A stretch of 64,000 nt of DNA from the NCBI RefSeq assembly GCF_043290135.1, contig NC_134701.1, positions 7,346,001 through 7,410,000 on the forward strand. The letters are read 5' to 3'. Both the position numbers and the translations under genes were made by a program. The notes beneath the pieces were generated by a model that was not told the DNA's origin, did not search any database, and was given only the letters and a program-made list of their open reading frames with translations. The DNA is from Rhipicephalus microplus. Lineage: Eukaryota > Arthropoda > Arachnida > Ixodida > Ixodidae. This document shows positions 46,442 to 58,186 of this stretch, piece after piece (position 1 is the first letter of the stretch; each line of letters begins with the position of its first letter).

Positions 46442-48288
46442 GTGTATTGCTTTTTTTTCTTTGGGCTGATAGCTTTGAAGATGTGTTTTGATGGTGGTAA
46501 GAGTGGAGCACGACTGTCTCCGTGGCGCAATTGGCTAGCGCTATCGGCTGTTAACCGAAAGATTGGAGGTTCGGGCCCACCTGGTGGTGGTGCGGCGCTT
46601 TTTTTTCTTTGGGCTGATAGCTTTGAAGATATGTTCTGATGGTGGTGAGAGTGGAGCACGACTGTCTCCGTGGCGCAATTGGCTAGCGCGATCGGCTGTT
46701 AACCGAAAGGTTGAAGGTACGAGCCCACCCGGTGGTGGTGCGGCGCTTTTTTTCTTTGGGCTGATAGCTTTGAAGTTATGTTCTGATGGTGGTGAGAGTG
46801 GAGCAGGACTGTCTCCGTGGCGCAATCGGCTAACTCGGTCGGCTGTTAACCGAAAGGTTGGAGGTACGAGCCCTCCCGGGAGTGGTGTGTTGCTTTTTTT
46901 ATTTTGGGCTGATAGCTTTGAAGATATGTTCTGATGGTGGTGAGAGTGGACACGACTGTCTCCGTGGCGCAATCGGCTAACGCGATCGGCTGTTAACCGA
47001 AAGGTTGGAGGTGCGAGCCCTCCCGGGAGTGGTGTGTTGCTTTTTTTATTTTGGGCTGATAGCTTTGAAGATATGTTCTGATGGTGGTGAGAGTGGAGCA
47101 CGACTGTCTCCGTGGCGCAATTGGCTAGCGCAATCGGCTGTTAACCGAAAGGTTGGAGGTACGAGCCCAACCGGTGGTGGTGCGGCGCTTTTTTTTCTTT
47201 GGGATGATAGCTTTGAAGATATGTTCTGATGGTGTTGAGAGTGGAGCAGGACTGTCTCCGTGGCGCAATGGGCTAGCGCTATCGGCTGTTAACTGAAATT
47301 TTGGAGGTACGAGCCCACCCGGTGGTGGTGCGGCGCTTGTTTTTTTTTGGGCTGATAGCTTTGAAGATATGTTCTGATGGTGGTGAGAGTGGAGCACGAC
47401 TGTCTCCGTGGCGCAATCGGCTAACGCGATCGGCTGTTAACCGAAAGGTTGGAGGTACGAGCCCTCCCGGGAGTGGTGTGTTGCTTTTTTTATTTTGGGC
47501 TGATAGCTTTGAAGATATGTTCTGATGGTGGTGAGAGTGGAGCACGACTGTCTCTGTGGCGCAATTGGCTAGCGCGATCGGCTGTTAACCGAAAGGTTGG
47601 AGGTACGAGCAAACCCGGTGGTGGTGCGGCGCTTTTTTTTCTTTGGGCTGATAGCTTTGAAGATATGTTCTGATGGTGGTGAGAGTGGAGCACGACTGTC
47701 TCCATGGCGCAATTGGCTATTCGATCGGCTGTTAACATAAAGGTTTGAGGTTCGAGCCCTGCCGGGAGTGTTGTGTTGCTTTTTTATTTTGGGCTGATAG
47801 CTATGAAGATATGTAATGATGGTGGTGAGAGTGGAGCACGACTGTCTCTGTGGCGCAATTGGCTAGCGCGATCGGCGGTTAACCGAAAGGTTGGAGGTTC
47901 GAGCCCTCCCGGGAGTGGTGTGTTGCTTTTTTTATTTTGGGCTGATAGCTTTGAAAATATGTTCTGATGGTGGTGAGTGTGGAGCAGGACTGTCTCCGTG
48001 GCGCAATTGGCTAGCGCGATCGGCTGTTAACCGAAAGGTTGGAGGTACGAGCCTACCCGGTGGAGGTGCGGCGCTTTTTTTTCTTTGGGCTGATAGCTTT
48101 GAAGATATGTTCCGATGGTGGTGAGAGTGGAGCACGACTGTCTCCGTGGCGCAATTGGCTAGCGCGATCGGCTGTTAACCGAGAGGTTGGAAGTTGGAGC
48201 CCAACCGGTGGTGGTGCGGCGATTTTTTTTCCTTTTGGCTGATAGCTCTGAAGAAATGTTCTTACGGTGGTGAGAGTGGAGCACGACT

Positions 48289-48360
48289 GTCTCCATGGCG
48301 CAGTTGGCTATGCGATCGGCTGTCAACTGAAAGGTTGGAGGTTCGAGTCCCGCGGGAGTG
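48289..48360 (+). tRNA. tRNA-like unit with GTC anticodon, copy 11
   Basis: The A box reads TGGCGCAGTTGG, closer to the general A-box consensus than the usual CAATTGG. Short TCCCGCGGGAG T-arm. Confidence 0.57.
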
Positions 48361-49914
48361 GTGTATTGCTTTTCTTTCTTTGGGCTGATAGCTTTGAAGA
48401 TGTGTTCTGATGGTGGTAAGAGTGGAGCACGACTGTCTCCGTGGCGCAATTGGCTAGCGCTATCGGCTGTTAACCGAAAGGTTGGAGGTTCGGGCCCACC
48501 TGGTGGTGGTGCAGCGCTTTTTTTTCTTTGGGCTGATAGCTTTGAAGATATGTTCTGATGGTGGTGAGAGTGGAGCACGACTGTCTCCGTGGCGCAATTG
48601 GCTAGCGCGATCGGCTGTTAACCGAAAGGTTGAAGGTACGAGCCCACCAGATGGTGGTGCGGCGCTTTTTTTCTTTGGGCTGATAGCTTTGAAGCTATGT
48701 TCTGATGGTGGTGAGAGTGGAGCAGGACTGTCTCCGTGGCGCAATCGGCTAACGCGATCGGCTGTTAACCGAAAGGTTGGAGGTACGAGCCCTCCCGGGA
48801 GTGGTGTGTTGCTTTTTTTTATTTTGGGCTGATAGCTTTGAAGATATGTTCTGATGGTGGTGAGAGTGGAGCACGACTGTCTCCGTGGCGCAATCGGCTA
48901 ACGCGATCGGCTGTTAACCGAAAGGTTGGAGGTGCGAGCCCTCCCGGGAGTGGTGTGTTGCTTTTTTTATTTTGGGCTGATAGCTTTGAAGGAATGTTCT
49001 GATGGTGGTGAGAGTGGAGCACGACTGTCTCCGTGGCGCAATTGGCTAGCGCGATCCGCTGTTAACCGAAAGGTTGGAGGTACGAGCCCAACCGGTGGTG
49101 GTGCGGCGCTTTTTTTTCTTTGGGATGATAGCTTTGAAGATATGTTCTGATGGTGTTGAGAGTGGAGCAGGACTGTCTCCGTGGCGCAATGGGTTAGCGC
49201 GATCAGCTGTTAACAGAAAGGTTGGAGGTACGAGCCCACCCGGTGGTGGTGCGGCGCTTGTTTTTCTTTGGGCTGATAGCTTTGAAGATATATTCTGATG
49301 GTGGGGAGAGTGGAGCACGGCTGTCTTCATGGCGCAAGTGGCTAGCGCGATCGGCTGTTAACCGAAAGGTTGGAGGTACGAGCCCTTCCGGGAGTGGTGC
49401 GGCGCTTTTTTTTCTTTGGGCTGATAGCTTTGAAGAAATGTTCTGATGGTGGTGAGAGTTGAGCACGTCTGTCTCCGTGGCGCAATTGGCTAGCGCGGTC
49501 GGCTGTTAACCGAAAGGTTGGAGGCTCGAGCCCTCCCGGGAGTGTTGTGTTGCTTTTTTTATTTTTTGCTGATAGCTTTGAAAATATGTTTTGATGGTGG
49601 TGAGTGTGGAGCAGGACTGTCTCCGTGACGCAATTGGCTAGCTCGATCGGCTGTTAACCGAAAGGTTGGAGGTACGAGCCCACCCGGTGGAGGTGCGGCG
49701 CTTTTTTTTCTTTGGACTGATAGCTTTGAAGATATGTCCTGATGGTGGTGAGAGTGGAGCACGACTGTCTCCGTGGCGCAATTGGCTAGCGCGATCGGCT
49801 GTTAACCGACAGGTTGGAGGTTGGAGCCCTCCCGGTGGTGGTGCGGCGATTTTTTTCCTTTTGGCTGATAGCTCTGAAGAAATGTTCTGACGGTGGTGAG
49901 AGTGGAGCACGACT

Positions 49915-49987
49915 GTCTCCATGGCGCAATTGGCTATGCGATCGGCTGTCAACTGAAAGGTTGGAGGTTCGAGTCCTCCCGGGAGTG
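49915..49987 (+). tRNA. tRNA-like unit with GTC anticodon and full T-arm
   Basis: Loop CTGTCAA with an intact T-arm GGAGG-TTCGAGT-CCTCC and A-tail CGGGAGTG. This is the likely ancestor form of the shortened GTC units, which lost a base at TCCTCCCGGGAG. The D-arm is CTATGCG and the 3' anticodon stem is CTGAA. Confidence 0.62.
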
Positions 49988-50805
49988 GTGTATTGCTTTT
50001 TTTTGGGCTGATAGCTTTGAAGATATGTTCTCGTGGTGGTGAGAGTGGAGCAGGACTGTCTCCGTGGCGCAATTGGCTAGCGCGATCGGCTGTTAACCGA
50101 AAGGTTGGAGGTTCGAGCCCTCCCGAGGGTGGTGTGTTGCTTTTTTTATTTTGGGCTGATAGCTTTGAAAATATGTTTTGATGGTGGTGAGTGTGGAGCA
50201 GGACTGTCTCCGTGACGCAATTGGCTAGCGCGATCGGCTGTTAACCGAAAGGTTGGAGGGACGAGCCCTCCCGGGACTGGTGCGTTGCTTTTTTTTCTTT
50301 GGGCTGATAGCTTTACAGATATGTTCTGATGGTGGTAAGAGTGGAGCACGACTGTCTCCGTGGCGCAATTGGCTAGCGCGATCTGCTGTTAACCGAAAGG
50401 TTGGAGGTACGAGCCCAACCGGTGGTGGTGCGGCGCTTTTTTTCTTTGGGCTGATAGCTCAGAAGAAATGTTCTGACGGTGGTGAGAGTGGAGCACGACT
50501 GTCTCCGTGCGAAATTGGCTAGCGCGATCGGCTGTTAACCGAAAGGTTGGGGGTAGGAGCCCTCCCGGGAGTGGTGTGTTGCTTTTTACTCTTTGGGCTG
50601 ATAGCTTTGAAGATATGTTCTGATGGTGGTGAGAGTGGAGCAGGACTGTCTCCGTGGCGAAATTGGCTAGCGCGATCGGCTGTTAACCGAAAGGTTGGGG
50701 GTAGGAGCCCTCCCAGGAGTGGTGTGTTGCTTTTTACTCTTTGGGCTGATAGCTTTGAAGATATGTTCTGATGGTGGTGAGAGTGGAGCAGGACTGTCTC
50801 CGTGG

Positions 50806-50878
50806 CGCAATTGGCTATTCGATCGGCATTTAACTGAAAGGTTTGAGGTTCGAGCCCTTCTGGGAGAGGTGTGTTGCT
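50806..50878 (+). tRNA. tRNA-like unit with TTT at the anticodon and A33
   Basis: The loop is CATTTAA: U33 is A and positions 34-36 read TTT. The D-arm is CTATTCG, so the D-stem is lost. The tail is CTTCTGGGAGAG. Copies at 54499 and 57892 have CTTCTCGGAGAG. Confidence 0.5.
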
Positions 50879-51090
50879 TTTTTTTATTTTGGGCTGATAG
50901 CTTTGAAGATATGTAATGATGGTGGTGAGAGTGGAGCACGAATGTCTCCGTGGCGCAATTGGCTAGCGCGATCGGCTGTTAACCGAAAGGTTGGAGGTAC
51001 GAGCCTACCCAGTGGAGGTGCGGCGCTTTTTTTTCTTTGGGCTGATAGCTTTGAAGATATGTTCTGATGGTGGTGAGAGTGGAGCATACT

Positions 51091-51164
51091 GTCTCCGTGG
51101 CGCCTTTGGCTAGCGCGATCGGCTGTCAACTGAAAGGTTGAAGGTTCGAGTCCTCCCGGGAGTG
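51091..51164 (+). tRNA. tRNA-like unit with GTC anticodon and GCGC D-stem
   Basis: It combines the GTC loop with the long CTAGCGCG D-arm. The A box is altered (TGGCGCCTTTGG). T-stem GAAGG has one weak pair. The spacer before it lacks two bases (GAGCATACT). Confidence 0.58.
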
Positions 51165-51682
51165 GTGTATTGCTTTTTTTTTCTTTGGGCTGATAGCTTT
51201 GAAGATATGTTCTGATGGTGGTGAGAGTGGAGCACGACTGTCTCCGTGGCGCAATTGGCTAGCGCAATCGGCTGTTAACCGAAAGGTTGGAGGTACGAGC
51301 CCACACGGTGGTGGTCCGGCACTTTTTTTTTCTTTGGGCTGATAGCTCTGAAGAAATGTTCTTACGGTGGTGAGAGTGGAGCACGACTGTCTCCGTGGCG
51401 CAATTGGCTATGCGAAAGGCTGTTAACCGGAAGGTTGGAGGTTCGAGCCCTCCCGGGAGTGGTGTGTTGCTTTTTTTTCTTTGGGCTGATAGCTTTGAAG
51501 ATATGTTCTGATGGTGGTGAGAGTGGAGCACGACTGTCTCCGTGGCGCAATTGGCTATTCGATCGGCTGTTAACCGAAAGGTTTGAGGTTCGGGCCCACC
51601 CGGTGCTGGTGCGGCGCTTTCTTTTCTTTAGGCTGATAGCTTTGAAGATATGTTCTGATGGTGGTGAGAGTGAAGCACGACT

Positions 51683-51749
51683 GTCCCCGTGGCGCAATAG
51701 GCTAGCGCGATCGGCTGTTAACCGAAAGATTGGAGCCCTCCCGGGAGTG
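51683..51749 (+). pseudogene. tRNA-Asn(GTT)-like unit lacking its T-arm
   Basis: The sequence runs AAAGATTGGAGCCCTCC, 7 nt shorter than its relatives at 55236 and 59368 (AGATTGGAGGTTTGAGCCC). The missing piece lies between two GAG repeats, so the T-loop and the B box are gone. The anticodon is still GTT. It is very unlikely to be transcribed from its internal promoter. Confidence 0.72.
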
Positions 51750-52710
51750 GTGTGTTGCTTTTTTTATTTCGGGCTGATAGCTTTGAAGATATGTTCTGGT
51801 GGTGGTGAGTGTGGAGCAGGACTGTCTCCGTGGCGCAATTGGCTAGCGCGATCGGCTGTTAACCGAAAGGTTGGACGTACGAGCCCTCCCGGGAGTGGTG
51901 CATTGCTTTTTTTTCTTTGGGCTGATAGCTTTGAAGATATGTTCTCATGGTGGTGAGAGTGGAGCACGACTGTCTCCGTGGCGCTATTGGCTAGGGCGAT
52001 CGGCTGTTAACCGAAAGGTTGGAGGTTCGAGCGCACCCGGTAGTGGTGCGGCGCTTTTTTTTCTTTGGGCTGATAGCTCAGAAGATGTGTTCTGACGGTG
52101 GTAAGAGGGGAGCACGACTGTCTCCGTGGCGCAATTGGCTAGCGCTATCAGCTGTTAACCAAAAGGTTGGAGGTTCGGGCCCTCCCGGGAGTGGTGTGTT
52201 GCTTTTTATTCTCTGGGCTGATAGCTTTGAAGATATGTTCTGATCGTGGTGAGAGTGGAGCAGGACTGTCTCCGTGGCGCAATCGGCTAACGCGATCGGC
52301 TGTTAACCGAAAGGTTGGAGGTACGAGCCCACCCGGTGGTGGTGCGGCGCTTTTTTTTTCTTTGGGCTGATAGCTTTGAAGACATGTTCTGATGGTGGTG
52401 AGAGTGGAGCAGGACTGTCTCCGTGGCGGAATGGGCTAGCGCGATCGGCTGTTAACCGAAGGTTGGAGGTACGAGCCCACGCGGTGGTGGTGCGGCGATT
52501 GTTTTTCTTTGGGCTGATAGCTTTGAAGATATGTTGTGATGGTGCTGAGAGTGGAGCACGACTGTCTCCGTTGCGCATTTGGCTAGTGCGATCAGCTGTT
52601 AACCGAAATTTAGAGGTACGAGCCCACCTGGTTGTGGTGCGGTGATTTTTTTTCTTTGGGCTGATAGCTCTGAAGAAATGTTCTGACGGTGGTGTGAGTG
52701 GAGCACGACT

Positions 52711-52784
52711 GTCTCCGTGGCGCAATTGGCTAGCGCGATCGGCTGTTAACCGAAAGGTTGGAGGTTCGAGCCCTCCCGGGAGTG
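52711..52784 (+). tRNA. tRNA-Asn(GTT)-like consensus copy in the diverse segment
   Basis: Matches the A-tail consensus throughout, like 13132. The downstream run is CGCTTGTTTTTATTTT, so the terminator is T5. Confidence 0.77.
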
Positions 52785-52859
52785 GTGTGTCGCTTGTTTT
52801 TATTTTGGGCTGATAGCTTTGAAAATATGTTCTGATGGTGGTGAGTGTGGAGCAGGACT

Positions 52860-52954
52860 GTCTCCGTGGTGCAATTGGCTAGCGCGATCGGCTGTTAACC
52901 GAAAGGTTGGAGGTACGAGCCTACCCGGTGGAGGTGCGAGCCCACCCGGTGGAG
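52860..52954 (+). pseudogene. tRNA-Asn(GTT)-like unit with duplicated T-arm
   Basis: A 21-bp segment covering the T-loop, T-stem 3' side and tail start is present twice in tandem (52912-52932 and 52933-52953), differing at two positions: GGTACGAGCCT versus GGTGCGAGCCC. The unit period becomes 169 bp, with the next unit starting at 53029. A T8 run follows in the normal place. Neither copy has the TTC of a canonical T-loop. Confidence 0.8.
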
Positions 52955-53176
52955 GTGCGGCGCTTTTTTTTCTTTGGGCTGATAGCTTTGAAGATATGTT
53001 CTGATGGTGGTGAGAGGGGAGCACTACTGTCTCCGTGGCGCAATTGGCTAGCGCGATCGGCTGTTAACCGAGAGGTTGGAGGTTGGAGCCCTCCCGGTGG
53101 TGGTGCGGCGATTTTTTTCCTTTTGGCTGATAGCTCTGAAGAAATGTTCTGACGGTGGTGAGAGTGGAGCACGACT

Positions 53177-53249
53177 GTCTCCATGGCGCAATTGGCTATG
53201 CGATCGGCTGTCAACTGAAAGGTTGGAGGTTCGAGTCCTCCCGGGAGTG
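53177..53249 (+). tRNA. tRNA-like unit with GTC anticodon and full T-arm, copy 2
   Basis: Same form as 49915, within the duplicated 49.6-50.4 / 53.0-54.1 kb neighbourhood. The following T-run is T7 directly abutting GGGCTG. Confidence 0.6.
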
Positions 53250-54498
53250 GTGTATTGCTTTTTTTGGGCTGATAGCTTTGAAGATATGTTCTGATGGTGG
53301 TGAGAGTGGAGCACGACTGTCTCGGTGGCGCAGTTGGCTAGCGCGATCGGCTGTTAACCGAAAGGTTGGAGGTACGAGCCCACCCGGTGGTGGTGTGGCG
53401 CTTTTTTTTCTTTGGGCTGATAGCTGTGAAGAAATGTTCTGACGGTGGTGAGAGTGGAGCACGACTGTCTTCGTGGCGCAATTGGCTATGCGATCGGCTG
53501 TTAACTGAAAGGTTGGAGGTTGGAGCCCTCCCGGGAGTGGTGTGTTGCGTTTTTTTCTTTGGGCTGATAGCTTTGAAGATGTGTTCTCGTGGTGGTGAGA
53601 GTGGAGCAGGACTGTCTCCGTGGCACAATTGGCTAGCGCGATCGGCTGTTAACCGAAATTTGGAGGTACGAGCCCACCCGGTGGTGGTGCGGCGCTTTTT
53701 TTTCTTTGGGCTGATAGCTTTGAAGAAATGTTCTGATGGTGGTGAGAGTGGAGCACGTCTGTCTCCGTGGCTCAATTGGCTAGCGCGGTCGGATGTTAAC
53801 CGAAAGGTTGGAGGTTCGAGCCCTCCCGAGGGTGGTATGTTGCTTTTTTTATTTTGGGCTGATAGCTTTGAAAATATGTTTTGATGGTGGTGAGTGTGGA
53901 GCAGGACTGTCTCCGTGACGCAATTGGCTAGCGCGATCGGCTGTTAACCGAAAGGTTGGAGGGACGAGTCCTCCCGGGACTGGTGCGTTGCTTTTTTTTC
54001 TTTGGGCTGATAGCTTTACAGATATGTTCTGATGGTGGTAAGAGTGGAGCACGACTGTCTCCGTGGCGCAATTGGCTAGCGCGATCGGCTGTTAACCGAA
54101 AGGTTGGAGGTAAGAGCCCAACCGGTGGTGGTGCGGCGCTTTTTTTCTTTGGACTGATAGCTCAGAAGAAATATTCTGACGGTGGTGAGAGTGGAGCACG
54201 ACTGTCTCCGTGGCGAAATTGGCTAGCGCGATCGGCTGTTAACCGAAAGGTGGGGGGTAGGAGCCCTCCCAGGAGTGGTGTGTTGCTTTTTACTCTTTGG
54301 GCTGATAGCTTTGAAGATATGTTCTGATGGTGGTGAGAGTGGAGCAGGACTGTCTCCGTGGCGCAATCGGCTAACGCGATCGGCTGTTAACCGAAAGGTT
54401 GGAGGTACGAGCCCTCCCGGGAGTGGTGTGTTGCTTTTTTTCTTTGGGCTGATAGCTTTGAAGATATGTTCTGATGGTGGTGAGAGTGGAGCACGACT

Positions 54499-54571
54499 GT
54501 CTCCGTGGCGCAATTGGCTATTCGATCGGCATTTAACTGAAAGGTTTGAGGTTCGAGCCCTTCTCGGAGAG
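54499..54571 (+). tRNA. tRNA-like unit with TTT at the anticodon, copy 2
   Basis: Same CATTTAA loop as 50806. Tail CTTCTCGGAGAG. Confidence 0.5.
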
Positions 54572-54647
54572 GTGTGTTGCTTTTTTTTTATTTTGGGCTG
54601 ATAGCTTTGAAGATATGTTCTGATGGTGGTGAGAGTGGAGCACGACT

Positions 54648-54721
54648 GTCTCCGTGGCTAAATTGGCTAGCGCGATCGGCTGTCAACTGAAAGGTTGGAG
54701 GTTCGAGTCCTCCCGGGAGTG
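54648..54721 (+). tRNA. tRNA-like unit with GTC anticodon, GCGC D-arm
   Basis: A box TGGCTAAATTGG, so the 5' strand of the D-stem is broken. The T-arm is full with TTCGAGT. The spacer begins GTGAATTGC. Confidence 0.58.
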
Positions 54722-55324
54722 GTGAATTGCTTTTTTTTCGGGCTGATAGCTTTGAAGATATGTTCTGATGGTGGTGAGAGTGGAGCACGACTGTCTCCGT
54801 GGCGCAATTGGCTAGCGCGATCGGCTGTTAACCGAAAGGTTGGAGGTACGAGCCCACACGGTGGTGGTCCGGCACTTTTTTTTCTTTGGGCTGATAGCTC
54901 TGAAGAAATGTTCTTACGGTGGTGAGAGTGGAGCACGACTGTCTCCGTGGCGCAATTGGCTATGCGAAAGGCTGTTAACCGGAAGGTTGGAGGTTCGAGC
55001 CCTCCCGGGAGTGGTGTGTTGCTTTTTTTTTTCTTTGGGCTGATAGCTTTGAAGATATGTTCTGATGGTGGTGAGAGTGGAGCAGGACTTCTCCGTGGCG
55101 CAATTGGCTAGCGCGATCGGCTGTTAACCGAAAGGTTGGAGGTACGAGCCCACCCGGTGGTGGTGCGGCGCTTTTTTTCTTTGGGCTGATAGCTTTGAAG
55201 ATATGTTCTGATGGTGGCGAGAGTGAAGCACGACTGTCCCCGTGGCGCAATAGGCTAGCGCGATCGGCTGTTAACCGAAAGATTGGAGGTTTGAGCCCTC
55301 CCGGGAGTGGTGTGTTGCTTTTTT

Positions 55325-57470
55325 TTATTTCGGGCTGATAGCTTTGAAGATATGTTCTGGTGGTGGTGAGTGTGGAGCAGGACTGTCTCCGTGGCGCAAT
55401 TGGCTAGCGCGATCGGCTGTTAACCGAAAGGTTGGACGTACGAGCCCTCCCGGGAGTGGTGCATTGCTTTTTTTTCTTTTGGCTGATAGCTTTGAAGATA
55501 TGTTCTCATGGTGGTGAGAGTGGAGCACGACTGTCCCGTGGCGCTATTGGCTAGCGAGATCGGCTGTTAACCGAAAGGTTGGAGGTTCGAGCCCACCCGG
55601 TAGTGGTGCTGCGCTTTTTTTTTCTTTGGGCTGATAGCTTTGAAGATGTGTTCGGATGGTGATAAGAGTGGAGCACGACTGTCTCAGTGGCGCAATTGGC
55701 TAGCGCTATCGGCTGTTAACCGAAAGGTTGGAGGTTCGGGCCCACCTGGTGGTGGTGCGGCGCTTTTTTTTCTTTGGACTGATAGCTTTGAAGATATGTT
55801 CTGATGGTGGTGAGAGTGGAGCACGACTGTCTCCTTGGCGCAATTGTCTAGCGCGATCGGCTGTTAACCGAAAGGTTGGAGGTACGAGCCCTTCCGGGAG
55901 TGGTGTGTTGCTTTCTTTATTTTGGGCTGATAGCTTTGAAGATATGTTCTGATGGTGGTGAGAGTGGAGCACGACTTTCTCCGTGGCGCAATTGGCTAGT
56001 GCGATCGGCTGTTAACCGAAAGGTTGGAGGTACGAGCCCACCTGGTGGTGGTGCGGCGCTTTTTTTCCTTTGGGCTGATAGCTTTGAAGATATGTTCTGA
56101 TGGTGGTGAGAGTGGAGCACGACTGTCTCGATGGCGCAATTGGCTATTCGATCGGCTGTTAACTGAAAGGTTTGAGGTTCGATCCCTTCCGGGAGTGGTG
56201 TGTTGTTTTTTTATTTTGGGCTGATAGCTTTGAAGATATGTAATGATGGTGGTGAGAGTGGAGCATGACTGTCTCCATGGCGCAATTGGCTATGCGATCG
56301 GCTGTTAACTCAAAGGTTGGAGGTTCGAGCCCTCGCGGGAGTGGTGTGTTGCTTTTTTTGGGGGGCTGATTGCTTTGAAGATATGTTCTGATGGTGGTGA
56401 GAGTGGAGCAGGACTGTCTCCTTGGCGCAATTGGCTAGCGCGATCGGCTGTTAACCGAAAGGTTTCAGGTTCAGGCCCACCTGGTGCTGGTGCGGCGCTT
56501 TTTTTTTGGGCTGATAGCTTTGAAGATATGTTCTGAAGTTGGTGAAAGTGGAGCACGACTGTCCCCGTGGCGCAATAGGCTAGCGCGATCGGCAGTTAAC
56601 CGAAAGAATGGAGGTTTGAGCCCTCCCGGGAGTGGTGTGTTGCTTTTTTTATTTTGGGCTGATAGCTTTGAAGATATGTTCTCATGGTGGTGAGAGTGGA
56701 GCACGACTGTCTCCGTGGCGCTATTGGCTAGCGCGATCGGCTGTTAACCGATAGGTTGGAGGTTCGAGCCCACCCGGTGGTGGTGCGGCGCTTTTTTTTT
56801 TCGTTGGGCTGATATCTTCGAAGATGTGTTCTGATGGTGGTAAGAGTGGAGCACGACTGTCTCCGTGGCGCAATTGGCTAGCGCTATCGGCTGTTAACCG
56901 AAAGGTTGGAGGTTCGGGCCCACCTGGTGGTGGTGCGGCGCTTTTTTTTCTTTGGGCTGATAGCTTTGAAGATATGTTCTGATGGTGGTGAGAGTGGAGC
57001 ACGACTGTCTCCGTGGCGCAATTGACTAGTGCAATCGGCTGTTAACCGAAAGGTTGGAGGTACGAGCCCACCCGGTGGTGGTGCGGCGCTTTTTTTTCTT
57101 TGGGCTGATAGCTTTGAAGATATGTTCTGATGGTGTTGAGAGTGGAGCAGGACTGTCCCCGTGGCGCAATGGGCTAGCGCGATCGGCTGTTAACCGAAAA
57201 GTTGGAGGTACGAGCCCACCCGGTGGTGGTGTGGCGCTTGTTTTTCTTTGGGCTGATAGCTTTGAAGATATGTTCTGATGGTGGTGAGAGTGGAGCACGA
57301 CTGTCTTCGTGGCGCAATTGGCTAGCGCGATCGGCTGTTAACCGAAAGGTTGGAGGTTCGAGCCCTCCCGGGAGTGGTGTGTTGCTTTTTTTAATTTGGG
57401 CTGATAGCTTTGAAGATATGTATTGATGGTGGTGAGAGTGGAGCACGACTGTCTCCGTGGCGCAATTGGC
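55325..57470 (+). repeat. Higher-order block related to 59457-61900
   Basis: Unit order matches at offsets rising from 4132 through 4280 to 4423 bp. The steps of about 148 bp show unit insertions in the downstream copy. Part of it (56.2-57.4 kb) also matches 1.6-2.8 kb. Confidence 0.75.
57303..57376 (+). tRNA. tRNA-Asn(GTT)-like unit, canonical T-arm, GTCTTCG start
   Basis: The A box, D-stem, CTGTTAA loop and T-arm are all intact. The 5' strand GTCTTCG changes C5 to T. It is followed by T7 and AATTTGGG. Confidence 0.74.
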
Positions 57471-57891
57471 TAGCGCGATCGGCTGTTAACCGAAAGTTGG
57501 AGGTAAGAGCCCAACCGGTGGTGGTGCGGCGCTTTTTTTCTTTGGACTGATAGCTCAGAAGAAATGTTCTGACGGTGGTGAGAGTGGAGCACGACTGTCT
57601 CCGTGGCGAAATTGGCTAGCGCGATCGGCTGTTAACCGAAAGGTTGGGGGTAGGAGCCCTCCCAGGAGTGGTGTGTTGCTTTTTACTCTTTGGGCTGATA
57701 GCTTTGAAGATATGTTCTGATGGTGGTGAGAGTGGAGCAGGACTGTCTCCGTGGCGCAATCGGCTAACGCGATCGGCTGTTAACCGAAAGGTTGGAGGTA
57801 CGAGCCCTCCCGGGAGTGGTGTGTTGCTTTTTTTCTTTGGGCTGATAGCTTTGAAGATATGTTCTGATGGTGGTGAGAGTGGAGCACGACT

Positions 57892-57964
57892 GTCTCCATG
57901 GCGCAATTGGCTATTCGATCGGCATTTAACTGAAAGGTTTGAGGTTCGAGCCCTTCTCGGAGAG
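57892..57964 (+). tRNA. tRNA-like unit with TTT at the anticodon, copy 3
   Basis: Same loop as 54499. The 5' end is GTCTCCATGG. Confidence 0.5.
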
Positions 57965-58186
57965 GTGTGTTGTTTTTTTTTATTTTGGGCTGATAGCTTT
58001 GAAGATATGTAATGATGGTGGTGAGAGTGGAGCACGAATGTCTCCGTGGCGCAATTGGCTAGCGCGATCGGCTGTTAACCGAAAGGTTGGAGGTACGAGC
58101 CTACCCAGTGGAGGTGCGGCGCTTTTTTTTCTTTGGCTGATAGCTTTGAAGATATGTTCTGATGGTGGTGAGAGTGGAGCACGGCT

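Larger units (their letters stand above)
38518..46827 (+). repeat. 8.3-kb segmental duplication, copy 2 (partner 25800-34110)
   Basis: Differences from copy 1 include an extra unit at about 38636-38784, a missing unit near 43830 (present as the 30993 unit in copy 1), the ATT anticodon at 41642, TTTTTTCATTTT near 44095 and GGGCGGATAG near 45285. Confidence 0.86.
32531..47000 (+). repeat. Array segment 4: second half of the homogenised core
   Basis: About 98 units. Exact starts include 32616, 32764, 32912, 33207, 33355, 33652, 33798, 33946, 34538, 34981, 35129, 35277, 35574, 35868, 36165, 36313, 36756, 36904, 37202, 37498, 37646, 37794, 37942, 38090, 38388, 38981, 39129, 39277, 39572, 39720, 40017, 40310, 40607, 40755, 40903, 41051, 41494, 41642, 41941, 42529, 42677, 43120, 43565, 43711, 44743, 45334, 45482, 45630, 45925, 46073, 46370, 46516 and 46958. 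Nearly every unit has a same-order partner in segment 3. The few differences are point changes and whole-unit gains or losses. Confidence 0.85.
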
